DNA of 12,419 nt from Candidatus Altimarinota bacterium (lineage in GTDB: Bacteria; Patescibacteriota; Gracilibacteria; BD1-5; UBA6164): contig JAMOTX010000007.1 in assembly GCA_027062145.1 (NCBI GenBank), positions 1 to 12,419 on the forward strand, given 5' to 3'. The translations under genes were made by a program, and so were the position numbers. The notes under the pieces were generated by a model, which was not told where the DNA came from, ran no database searches, and saw only the letters and a program-made list of their open reading frames with translations. Shown here in pieces: positions 1-8,400 of this stretch (position 1 is its first letter; every line of letters begins with the position of its first letter).

Positions 1-511
1 ATATATTTGTATCTGTATATATTCATGATAAAAGGGAAGTTGCGATTTTTGGTGTAATATATTTTAATAAATCTATTTGATTCATTATATCATATGTAAG
101 TTCACATGTAGATGAATAATCGGGATTAATAATATTTATCTTACCAAATCATGGGTTTGTTTTATGATGATCAATTACTACAAAACTAGTTTCATCAAAT
201 AGATTTATATTATTTTTATAACTATTTCATAATTGACCTAAGCTTGCGGCATCGAAACTTATAATTAAATCAGGTTTAAATAAATTTAAATCTAGATTTG
301 GTTCAATTATTTTATTATATCAAATGAAAGCATAACTATCTAAAGGCACATCGTCATTTATAGCTCTTACATTTTTTCATAGTTGATTAAGTATATCATA
401 TATAGCAGACAAGCTTCAAAATGCATCCATATCCATCCTTATATGATTTATAAGTAAGATATTATTTGATTTAGTTATTAATTCTCATAGTTTTTGTATA
501 TTTTTTTTCAT
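1..511 (-). CDS. nrnA: NrnA-like DHH-family phosphoesterase, 5' part (runs off the left edge)
   Basis: This is the N-terminal 170 residues of a protein cut by the window edge, read with UGA as Gly. Seen: an early strand followed by H-I-R-M-D27-M-D29-A-F-G-S, the metal-binding motif I of DHH phosphoesterases (usually DxDA-G-S). An internal D-A-A-S-L-G segment follows, then V-I-D114-H115-H116-K, the diagnostic DHH motif. After that come S-S-T-C-E-L-T-Y and, at the edge, S-G-I-Y-T-D-T, which match the ST-E and G-TDT segments of NrnA proteins. Known of the family: Mn-dependent degradation of nano-RNAs and dephosphorylation of pAp in the cytoplasm. The usual length is about 310-330 residues, so roughly half is present. 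The ATG at 509-511 has no Shine-Dalgarno sequence. A different DHH/DHHA1 member (a RecJ-like or cyclic-dinucleotide phosphodiesterase stand-alone domain) is possible, but the spacing of the motifs fits NrnA best. Confidence 0.85.
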
Positions 512-591
512 TTAAAAGTACTTATTTAAATATTTATTGTATTTAAGTTTATAGGTATTATTTTTTTTGTAAAGTCAGAAATTTTAAGACG

Positions 592-629
592 AAAAAAAAT
601 TGAGTATACTTGGTAGTATTGACTCAATT
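592..629 (-). terminator. Intrinsic terminator of a minus-strand transcript
   Basis: The arms AATTGAGT (598-605) and ACTCAATT (622-629) pair perfectly. The stem continues with ATAC (606-609) and GTAT (616-619) across a 2-nt bulge, and closes on a 6-nt loop. The run of A at 592-599 becomes a U-tract on the minus strand. No protein gene on that strand ends here, so the hairpin implies a non-coding transcript coming from the right. The nrnA-like gene starts 80 nt further on. Confidence 0.75.
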
Positions 630-793
630 TAAAGTTTATCTTCCTTTCACAGTCCTAAATATAATTGAATTATTCGTATTTAAGGGAAAGTAGACTAGTG
701 TTAAAATTCTAATCTTTGAATTTCGTTGATACTGATCAAGTATCTAATTTAAACCCTGTTTGGGTAATTTTTTTAAAGCTATTCACCGTGCTT

Positions 794-880
794 TTTTGTT
801 TTTATTTTTGCGAATTATTTTTCAAATTCTTTTTGTGTTTGATAAATGAATAATCATTTATCATTTTGTTTTTATTTTTG
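794..880. repeat. 17-bp direct repeat of a T-rich linker (794-810 and 864-880)
   Basis: TTTTGTTTTTATTTTTG occurs twice, exactly, 70 bp apart. On the minus strand it reads as an A-rich spacer on either side of a block of two hairpins (841-862 and 812-829) in the candidate RNA. This looks like duplication of a linker-hairpin unit. Low sequence complexity means chance cannot be excluded. Confidence 0.5.
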
Positions 881-1000
881 ATACAGAAAACTGTATTAAA
901 TTTTGGAGGAAAACTTACTAGATTTTTGTAAGTACCATTCTAACAGAGAAAAAATTATTTTAATGATCTTTTTTGTAAGTTGTATTTAACTTACACATTT

Positions 1001-1006
1001 ATTATA
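1001..1006 (-). promoter_or_regulatory. Possible -10 box for the candidate RNA
   Basis: The minus strand reads TATAAT here, a perfect -10 hexamer about 7 nt before the first hairpin of the candidate RNA. No convincing -35 hexamer lies 16-18 nt upstream (the 17-nt position reads TAGCGT). Such hexamers are common by chance in DNA this AT-rich. Confidence 0.3.
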
Positions 1007-1350
1007 ACTCATTTTGAAAATTGACGCTATTATTTTATAAAGTTTTTTTAACTTTTACCTACTTATGTATTATTTTTGTTTTCAATACTCATTTACTAGG
1101 TGATTTTTAGTATATTTTAAAAATAAAAAACTTGTGTTTTTGTATAAAAAATGTATACATACTAGTAGTAATATTTACTCTTTAAATAGCTACTTTGTTA
1201 CATTTTTGTGTACAACATTTGATGTGTATTTAATAATGTTAATAAATAGTAAAAATACTGAATAAACCTTTATTTAGCTATTATTTCAAGCTTTTAATCG
1301 TTTTAAATATTAAGATTATTAATAATATGTTATTTTTTAACAATTAGATA
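1007..1350. other. AT-rich intergenic region upstream of ligA, no gene seen
   Basis: Both strands are broken by frequent TAA and TAG codons, so I see no protein gene even with UGA read as Gly. The region holds a perfect 10-bp palindrome, ATGTATACAT, at 1151-1160, directly followed by ACTAGT. These could be operator-like sites or chance. It must contain the ligA promoter, but I cannot single out a convincing -35/-10 pair. Confidence 0.5.
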
Positions 1351-3411
1351 GTGTTAGATTTATCAAAAAACTACTTAATAAAAGAATTATCCGATTTTAG
1401 TTTAGATGATGTATTAAAATTACAGAATTTAATTAAATTTCATTCAGATTTATATTATAATAAGGAAGAACCTGTTATAAGTGATTTTGAATACGATAAA
1501 TTATTTGAAAAATTAACTTTTTTAGAAAATAAATTTAAATTAAAAAATAAACAAACTAGTTTAGTATGATCTGAAATATGAGAATCTACTTTTAAAAAAG
1601 TAAAACATTCAAGACCAATGATTAGTCTTGGCAATACTTATAATGATGAAGATTTAAACGATTTTAATGATAGAATTGTGAAATTATCAGATATTAAAGG
1701 GGTAATAGAATATGTACTAGAATTTAAATTTGATTGATTATGAGTTGAGCTTATATATGATGATTGAAAATTAATTCAAGCAATTACTAGATGAAATTGA
1801 ATAGAAGGAGAAGATGTAACTATGAATGTTATGCAAATAGAAAACATACCTAAAATAATTTCATATAAAAGACATTTAGAAGTGAGAGGGGAAGTAGTAA
1901 TGCCAATTTCTGTATTTGATGAGATTAATGAAAAAGCAAAAAAAGAAGGTACGAAAATATTTTCTAATCCTAGAAATTCAGCTAGTTGAAGTCTTAGAAT
2001 GAAGAATGCATCAATCACTAAAGATAGAAGATTACAATTTTTTGCTTATGATTTAGCTAATTTTGATGAATATAGACTAAACGAAAATTTATGAGAATAT
2101 TATAGTGTTATCAAAAATATAGAAAAACTATGATTTAGTGTTTCTTCATATTTTTTAAAGTTAAATTGAATAAATGAAGTTATAGATGCAATAAGAAATT
2201 TTTGAGAAGTTAAGAGTACAATTGATTTTGAAATAGATTGATTGGTATTAAAGGTTAATGATATTACTTTATGGCAAAATATAGGTTTTACTGAACATCA
2301 TCCTAGATATGCTATTTCATATAAGTTTCCAGCGGAAGTTTTTACTACAAAAATATTAAGTGTAGATCATCAAGTTGGTAGAACTTGAACTATAACACCG
2401 GTTGCAAATCTTAATCCTGTAAATATGGGATGAGCCATTATTAGAAGAGCTACATTGCATAATTATGAAGAAGTAGAAAGTTTAGATGTAAAAATATGAG
2501 ATACTGTATTTATAAAGAGGGCATGAGAAGTTATTCCTAAGATTATTTCTGTAGTTAAAGATGGTTTTAGAGATAATTACGAGAAAATAACTCCACCAAA
2601 ATTTTGTCCTTCATGTGAAACAGAAGTAAAAAAGGATGATAATAAAGTTAGATATTATTGTTCAAATGATATCGATTGTCCAGCAAAACATCATGAAAAA
2701 TTGGCATTTTCAGTAGGTAAGTGATGATTTAATATTGATTGATTTTGAATTAAGCAAGTTGAAATCTTTTTAAGAGAAGGAATTATTCATAATCTTGTAG
2801 ATATATTTAAAATTTCTGAAAAAAAAGAAAAAATATTAGAATTAGATTGATTTCAAGAAAAATCAGTTAATAATTTAATAGAATGAGTTAAAAAAGCTAA
2901 AAAAGTCAACATTGCTACATTATTAACTGCTCTTTGAATTGCATGAGTTGGTAAAAAAACAGCTAAAACATTAGCTAAATTATTTGAATCAGATTTCGAT
3001 TTAATTAATTTTTCAGTTAATGAAGAAAAATTAGAAAAATTAGAAGATATAGGACCTGAAATTGCTAAAAATGTAATAAATTATCTTAATATAGATTCTC
3101 ATAAAAGAATTTTATCAGAATTAGTTAATATTTTAGATATTACTTACTATAAGCCGATTAAATTAAATAAGGATTCATTATTTTGATGAAAAACTATGTG
3201 TATTACATGAAGTTTTGAGTTAGAGTGAAAAAAGGTTTCAAGAGATGATTTAGTTTTAAAACTTGAGACAGTTTGAGGTGAATTTATTTGATCAGTAAGT
3301 AAAAAATTAGATTACTTACTTGCTTGAGAAAAAGCATGAAGTAAGTTAAAAAAAGCTAATGAATTATGAGTAGAGGTAATAGATTTGACTTACTTTTTAA
3401 AATCATTATAA
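1351..3411 (+). CDS. ligA: NAD-dependent DNA ligase LigA
   Basis: A complete 686-residue LigA of typical family length, recovered only with UGA as Gly. It seals nicks in duplex DNA during replication and repair using NAD+. Seen in order: an N-terminal Ia segment with Y-Y and I-S-D-x-E-Y-D-K-L; the adenylation site K126-F-D-G129, whose Gly is UGA; T-R-G-N-G-x-E-G-E-D-V-T; V-R-G-E-V; N-P-R-N-S-A-S-G-S-L-R; an OB-fold segment with V-G-R-T-G; a four-Cys zinc finger (Cys419, Cys422, Cys437, Cys443); helix-hairpin-helix motifs at about 510-600 (A-G-V-G-K-K-T-A); and a C-terminal BRCT domain at about 610-686. The start is GTG, because an in-frame TAG lies two codons upstream and the N-terminal helix fits. 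There is no Shine-Dalgarno sequence. A 108-residue gene follows after 32 nt, probably co-transcribed. About 34 in-frame UGA codons make this gene the clearest witness for the altered code. Confidence 0.97.
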
Positions 3412-3443
3412 ATAGAAAGATTTATTTTTAAATATATAAAGAT

Positions 3444-3770
3444 ATGTGATTTTTTGATTATTTTAGAAAAGAACAAGATATATACCAACCTGAACCAATA
3501 GATTTATTAGATAATAGTGAATTACAAGAATTAGTTGATAAAGTTTTATCTAAAGTTGAAAATTTAGTTATTATAAAAGCTAGATGATTCTTAGAAAAAG
3601 ATTGATATAAATGTAGTAAAGAAGATTTTGATTTTTTAAAAGAAAATTTAGAAGAAAAATGATTAAATTTAGAATTTTGAGCTGGGCAATATACTGTATC
3701 TAGAACAATTAAAAATATAAGTTGAAGTACTACTAATATTTTAAGACAATTTGAATATATAGAAAAATAA
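3444..3770 (+). CDS. Hypothetical protein, 108 residues, downstream of ligA
   Basis: I do not recognise a family. The frame starts at ATG 3444 and contains UGA-coded glycines, including codon 2 (M-G-F-F-D-Y-F). It ends in a TAA that abuts a terminator hairpin. The protein looks soluble and mostly helical, with an acidic amphipathic N-terminal half (E-L-Q-E-L-V-D-K-V-L-S-K-V) and a Lys/Glu-rich middle. A more polar C-terminus contains S-R-T-I-K-N-I-S-G-S-T-T-N. No signal peptide or membrane segment is visible, and there is a single Cys. It lies 32 nt after ligA on the same strand with a terminator immediately behind it, so the two probably form one transcript. Codon use matches its neighbours (UGA for Gly, AGA for Arg), which supports it being a real gene. 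Confidence 0.75.
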
Positions 3771-3792
3771 AAAGATACATTTAAGTATCTTT
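3771..3792. terminator. Shared bidirectional terminator between convergent genes
   Basis: AAAGATAC (3771-3778) pairs perfectly with GTATCTTT (3785-3792) around a 6-nt loop, with T-rich sequence downstream on both strands. The plus-strand gene's TAA (3768-3770) and the minus-strand gene's TAA (3793-3795) abut the two sides of the hairpin exactly, so one 22-nt element can serve both genes. Confidence 0.75.
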
Positions 3793-4665
3793 TTATTTTT
3801 CGTTATATAAATGAACATCTCTTTGAGGGAATGGAAATGATATACTTTTTTTATCAAATGTCTTTTTTACATTTTCTAATATATCGTATTTAGTTGGCCA
3901 GTAATCACTACTTTTAACAAAAAATCTATAATTAAAATTTACAGAATTATCTCATAATTCTGATAATCAAATAGTTATATCTAAATTTGTTAATATTCTT
4001 TTATCAGCTTTAGCTATTTCTAAAAGAGTAGCTTTAACTAAGTCAATATCATCATCATAACTAACTCATATAACTAAATCAACTCTTCTTTTTGGCTCAG
4101 CTGAATAATTAATCATAGATCAGTTAGCAATATCTGAGTTAGGAATAATAATTCTTTTTTTATCAGGTGTTAGAAGAGTAGTATTAAATATTCAAATTTC
4201 TTTAATACTTCAAGCATAACCTCATATTTCAACAAAATGTCATATTTGAAATGGTTTTAATAATAATATCATTATTCAACCTGCAAAATTTTGTAGTGTT
4301 CCCGATAATGCCATACCTACAGCAAATCAAGCAGCAGCTAACATTGCAACAAATGAACTTGTTTGAACTCAAACAACTCATGCAGCAGCAACAATAACCA
4401 TTATTTTAAGCATTATGTTTGATAGGCTTATTACAAAGCTTTTTAACATAGGACTTAAATGTTGTTTATCCATAACTTTATTTATAGTATTAGCTATAAT
4501 CTTAGTTATTTTAAATCAAATCCATAGAACAATTATTGCTCAAAGTATTTTTGGTGTATAACTCATTATTCAACCTATTGCTACGTCTGACAATTTAGCA
4601 ACATCAATTCAGATCACGTTATTTAATTGATTATTTATTGCTTCTACGTTATTTTCTAGCTCCAT
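3793..4665 (-). CDS. mscS: MscS-family small-conductance mechanosensitive channel
   Basis: A complete 290-residue protein, close to the size of classical MscS (about 286). It forms a membrane channel that opens under tension to release solutes on osmotic downshock. Seen: a short N-terminal segment, three hydrophobic helices (about 35-56, 78-98 and 101-133) and the Ala/Gly-rich pore helix TM3 (A-A-A-G-F-A-V-G-M-A-L-S-G). The family hallmark L-Q-N-F-A-G-G-I follows. The cytoplasmic beta domain carries K-P-F-Q-I-G-x-x-V-E-I and T-L-L-x-x-P-D-x-K-R-I-I-I-P-N (about 137-176), and the alpha/beta domain ends in F-P-F-P-Q-R-D-V, a typical MscS C-terminus. Many of the conserved glycines are UGA. A possible -10 box lies very close to the ATG, which would give a short leader without a Shine-Dalgarno sequence. 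The gene stands alone, divergent from tRNA-Lys across a palindromic region. Confidence 0.95.
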
Positions 4666-4680
4666 TTTTATTTAATTAAT

Positions 4681-4686
4681 ATTATA
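4681..4686 (-). promoter_or_regulatory. Possible -10 box for the mscS gene
   Basis: The minus strand reads TATAAT about 16 nt before the ATG, implying a leader of roughly 10 nt. No good -35 is seen at normal spacing (TTGAAT occurs but 20 nt away). The position just outside the large palindrome could make that palindrome regulatory. Confidence 0.35.
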
Positions 4687-4688
4687 TG

Positions 4689-4763
4689 GAATTAGTTTAT
4701 TTTTATATTCAATAAAATCAAATATTTAATTTGATTTTTAATACTTTATATATAAACTAATTC
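4689..4763. repeat. 75-bp nested palindrome between mscS and tRNA-Lys
   Basis: Two inverted repeats share the same centre, at 4726. The outer arms are GAATTAGTTTAT (4689-4700) and ATAAACTAATTC (4752-4763), 12 of 12 matching. The inner arms are AAAATCAAAT (4714-4723) and ATTTGATTTT (4729-4738), 10 of 10 matching around a 5-nt loop. The 13-nt stretches between the arms match only partly. The element fills the divergent promoter region, so a dimeric regulator site or a cruciform is possible. Confidence 0.75.
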
Positions 4764-4775
4764 TACATAAAATAT

Positions 4776-4851
4776 GGACTCATAGCTCAGTTGGTAGAGC
4801 ACTCGCCTCTTAAGCGATAGGTCCCGGGATCGTAGCCCGGTGGGTCCACCA
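4776..4851 (+). tRNA. trnK: tRNA-Lys (anticodon CUU), with encoded CCA
   Basis: A complete 76-nt cloverleaf reading AAG. The acceptor stem GGACTCA pairs with TGGGTCC (one G-U), followed by discriminator A73 (4848) and an encoded CCA (4849-4851). The D-arm is GCTC/GAGC with an 8-nt loop containing GG. The anticodon stem CTCGC/GCGAT has a C-U mismatch at 27-43, and its loop CTCTTAA puts CTT at 4809-4811. The T-stem CCGGG/CCCGG is perfect, but its loop reads ATCGTAG rather than TTCGANN, so position 54 is A and 58 is U. Stems are GC-rich in contrast to the AT-rich surroundings. The gene is followed by a strong terminator at 4944-4981. Confidence 0.95.
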
Positions 4852-4943
4852 ATAATCAATGACTTATAATTCTTTTTTAAGAATTTGATAAAAGCAAAAT
4901 CTCACCAATCTGTTGATTTACTATCAGTACATTGAAGGTTTGG

Positions 4944-4981
4944 AAAAAACTAAACTTAGTGATTACTAAGTTTAGTTTTTT
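4944..4981 (+). terminator. Terminator downstream of tRNA-Lys
   Basis: A perfect 17-bp inverted repeat with a 4-nt loop (4961-4964): the left arm AAAAAACTAAACTTAGT ends at 4960 and the right arm ends in a run of six T. It is the first strong terminator after the tRNA, giving a 3' trailer of about 90 nt. Its symmetry would let it act on the minus strand as well. Confidence 0.8.
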
Positions 4982-5414
4982 CTTGGTTAAATTTTCTAAC
5001 AACTTCTATTTTTTTTATTTCATCCATGATATTTGTCAAAATCAATCTCTCAATGGTAGATATTTAATATAATTCTAATAGTTTTTTTTATTAGTTATTA
5101 TTTTACATGATTTTGGCTATAAATACAGTTCAATCATTACATTTAATCTATACACTTTTTAGTTATGATATTTTTAGCTCAATCTAGAACAAAATTTTCT
5201 ATTTAATATAAAGAATCTGAATTAAATATATTTATTTATTATACAATTATTAGTAAAATTAAAATATGAATTAATTTTACTTAGAAAAATAATTAGAAAT
5301 AGATTATATTTATTAAAAAAATAAATTATTAATTTTAATATTATATTGAGTATTTCCTTTATATTTTTTATCAATTATAAAGATATTATAGATAGGGAAT
5401 AAATTAAAGATTTT
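4982..5414. other. Intergenic region with possible decayed minus-strand coding sequence
   Basis: There is no intact gene. On the minus strand, one frame from 5202 to 4996 gives protein-like stretches interrupted by several TAA codons: I-E-N-F-V-L-D-G-A-K-N-I-I-T-K-K-C, then I-L-N-I-Y-H-G-E-I-D-F-D-K-Y-H-G. A further open stretch of about 30 codons lies at 4852-4943 on the same strand (T-D-S-K-S-T-D-W-G-D-F-A-F-I-K-F). Both use UGA as Gly. They may be remnants of a lost gene or mobile element next to the tRNA, or chance. The rest (about 5203-5414) is very AT-rich with no signal I can name. Confidence 0.3.
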
Positions 5415-5448
5415 AAAAAAAAGATGGAATTAAATTCCATCTTTTTTT
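5415..5448 (-). terminator. Terminator of the two-gene minus-strand operon
   Basis: GATGGAAT (5423-5430) pairs with ATTCCATC (5434-5441) around TAA. The eight A at 5415-5422 give a U-tract on the minus strand, and the seven T at 5442-5448 give the matching A-tract before the stem. The operon's last stop codon (5447-5449) lies partly inside that A-tract. Confidence 0.85.
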
Positions 5449-8400
5449 ATTTCATATTTTTTCTTTTTGAATTCAGTCTTTTAATCTTTTCTGATATAGT
5501 TTCTTTTTTAGTTTCAACTTTTTTAATAATACTTTTTTCTTTATATTTTTTTACTAATTTTTTTATTTCATTTTTTAATAAAATTTTATTAGTTTTTTTA
5601 GTATATTTATCAATTGATTCTAAATTATTTATAGCAGAATACATTACTATATTATTTAATGCTTTCATTAAGTAATTAGTCTTTTCAGTAGAAAAATGTT
5701 TTCTTATAACAACCTTAGCGATTGCTTGAAAAATTTTATTTTGTTTAGATGCTTTTATATGAATTAACTCATAATCTCATATTGTAACAAAAGATAATTT
5801 TTCTCTTAATAAGATTAATATACTTTTCCTAGACTCGTATTCGTTTAATTTTTCTTCGATTTTTTGAGCTTCAATTTCTTCTGGTGTTAAAATCATTTCA
5901 ATATCTTCTATAATGATTTCTTCTTCTTGATTTTCTATTATACTATCATTTTCAATTACTTGAATCATTTTATCTTCAACTAATTGTTTAGTAAATATAT
6001 TTTCAAAGATTTCAGCTTTTTCTTCTGCTTTAATCTTAAGTTCTATAAAAGCAATTTCCATTTCTTTTTCAGATTTTAATTTTTTAATTTCAAAACCTTT
6101 TAAATTTCTTCAATCAAGATCTTTTAAATCAGATTTTAAATCATCATACATATCTTCAAATAAATCACTTTTTCATGAATCATACATATTTGAGTGTAGT
6201 GTAAATGGATCTATTCAACATGTTCTATCGTAATAACTTGTAGAAAAATCTCAATATTCACACTTATCTTTTACTAACCTATGTGATTTTCATGAACCTC
6301 AACTACTTACACTTACATTATTTGATGATACAATTCTTAGTACTAGATTTCAAGCAGAATTGATTCTAACAATTGCAAAATAACTAAAATGATTGGTTTT
6401 AAATATTAATTTATTATTAGATTTTTTAATTTGAGGATTAGTTAAGTTTTTCCATGTTATTCAATCCTCACTAGTAACTATTATATAATTATATGATGAA
6501 TTAATTCATTGTACTTCCACTTCAACTTCTTTATTTAGTGTTACCTTTACTCACAGAGTATTTGCTCATATTTTAATAAGTTTATCTATTTGAAATTTTC
6601 AAATATTATCTCATAAATATGTACTAATACTACCAATAAATGAATCTTTATTTATTTCTATTGGATTTAGAAATACTCAACTAAATAATGTTCATGTTCA
6701 ACCTTTTATTTCAGTTACAAATGTTCAACTTCATGCAATAATCTTGTTGTTATTTTCTCAAACAAGTTCTGTAGTTCAAGTTTCTGATAATATAATTCAA
6801 GTTGCAGAATTATTTAATATTAATGCATTTTCTACATTTATATTTTTAAAACTTGGTAAAAATACAGAACTAGTTTTACTTAAATTTGATTGCGAATTTG
6901 GTGTTTTAAAATTTCATTCAATTATTTTTTCATTAAATTGATTATCTAATATTGTTAACTTATAATAATATTTTTTATTTCAATTAGTTCTAATTGAAAT
7001 ATCATATTTATTTTCTCAAGTTAATCATCTTGCTAATGTATATTTATTTACTTCTCTAACTGGATCTGTATCAGACCAATATTCTAACCTTATATAAGAT
7101 GCTTGACTTCAAAAGTAATTTTTATCATCAACATCAAACTTAATATGTGTATAATAACTATTTCATGAATATTGTTTGTGATCATACCACAATAATTGAG
7201 TTCATCAGTTATTAGTATCAATATAATCATTGATATTAAATATTCATCACAATCTACTACTAATATCTATTCAATATATAGCTTTATATATTGCTGAATA
7301 AACACTTCTATAATCAATTCATACTCATAACCAATTACTTTTTGATTTTTTGAATGATAAATTTCAATAAATTTTTTTAGGTAATTCGTTCTTAATTAGT
7401 TCATTATTATTAGAAATAATAAACATTCAACCTGCCATACCATGATCTACTCAAATAGATGCATTTAATTTATTAGTTCTTCAAAACTCACTATAAACTA
7501 CTATAGTTACATTATTTGTATCTTTTACTGAATTGAAAAAGTCAGTAATAGATGTTGATACTTTTGTTAAATTTTTATTTAAATATTCTTTTTGGTTTCT
7601 ATGTGTATCATAACCTCAATCCGCTCTCATCCATGCAGTATTTCATAGTCATCATTTATATAATGATTCAAGAAATGTGAATTTTTGTTGCATATTATAA
7701 CCACTTCATTCTCTTCATCAGTTAGCTTTTGAATCTCTTGCTACATCATCTATAATAGCACTATTTTTAAATACTTCTCAAAAACTTCATACATATATTC
7801 TGTTTTTTAAAATATCTTTTAATGTAGTTATTTTATATTCTCTTTCATCTGAATCAATTCATATACTTCAATAATTTATTTGATACACAGCTGAACTTCA
7901 AATTCACATATAGTTTCAATTTCTAAATATTGAAGGTTTAGTACCTCAATCAAGAACTATTGTCTTTGAAGGGTCTTCATTTTGTATAAAATCTCAAAAA
8001 ATTCATTGAGTTCATTTATATGTATTATCTATTGATGTTATTTTTCTTGAAGCTGAATCATGTCATCTTGAATGATAAGGAGTTCAAACTCTGTTAATTA
8101 TTTTTAAATTACCATCATCGTATAATTTTTTAAATGGATTTAATGCTGAATTAATATAATATTTATCATCTAAACTTGTAAGACCTGTTCATATTAATGC
8201 TCAAGTTAATCTTAATGCTAAATATTCATTGTATTCATTTTTTGGTATTACTGCATGTAACCAATCTAATCATCAACTAGCTTTTATAAATACAAGTTTT
8301 GACTCATTATTGTTATAGAATGAATTTGAATTCATAGAAGTCGTACTTGATTTATCATATCAACTTTGTAAAACGTATTCTGGTTGATTTAACATTATAT

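Larger units (their letters stand above)
592..994 (-). ncRNA. Candidate structured non-coding RNA of about 400 nt, family not recognised
   Basis: No open frame of any length fits this stretch, yet it is full of perfect hairpins and ends in a strong intrinsic terminator. Seen, in 5'-to-3' order on the minus strand: 975-994 (7-bp stem), 913-933 (6 bp), 881-896 (6 bp), 841-862 (9 bp, 4-nt loop), 812-829 (5 bp), 753-765 (4 bp, C/G) and 728-744 (5 bp). A possible short pseudoknot follows, pairing 644-648 with 686-690 and 651-654 with 693-696. A-rich linkers separate the hairpins, and one 17-nt linker occurs twice. ACTTAC/GTAAGT arms occur in two neighbouring hairpins and could swap partners. A TATAAT lies about 7 nt before the proposed 5' end. 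The length would suit RNase P RNA or tmRNA, but I could not find the conserved core of either. The 5' end is an estimate. Confidence 0.5.

Noticed and set aside
794..880. CRISPR-like array because of the repeated 17-mer
   Set aside because: Only two copies, low complexity, no regular spacers and no cas gene nearby.
900..1010. RNase P RNA on the plus strand, because GGAGGAAAAC and AACAGAGAAAA resemble two conserved core elements
   Set aside because: The specificity-domain motifs and the 3' ACAGAA...GGCUUA element are missing, no plus-strand terminator follows, and short purine matches are expected by chance.
1776..2018. Minus-strand open frame of 80 codons
   Set aside because: It lies wholly inside ligA and starts and ends at codons that reflect the opposite-strand coding pattern.
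1351..3411. UGA read as tryptophan (mycoplasma-type code), or ligA as a pseudogene with many stops
   Set aside because: UGA positions coincide with conserved glycines, and UGG is used for Trp. The number of UGA codons and the otherwise perfect frame rule out decay.
4852..4880. Small hairpin AATTCTT/AAGAATT just after the tRNA as the tRNA terminator
   Set aside because: It is a weak AT-only stem with no T-run after it. The perfect 17-bp hairpin at 4944-4981 is far better.
5424..5675. Plus-strand open frame of 83 codons, very hydrophobic
   Set aside because: It is the complement of the Lys/Glu-rich 3' end of the fusion gene. Its Phe/Ile/Leu richness is the mirror of AAA and GAA codons, and it starts inside a terminator.
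5447..6061. Separate short minus-strand genes at 5447-5668 and 5777-6061
   Set aside because: Both are in the same frame as the large fusion gene and are joined to it once UGA is read as Gly.
6744..6941. Plus-strand open frame of 65 codons
   Set aside because: It is antisense to the fusion gene and has no supporting start signal or recognisable motif.
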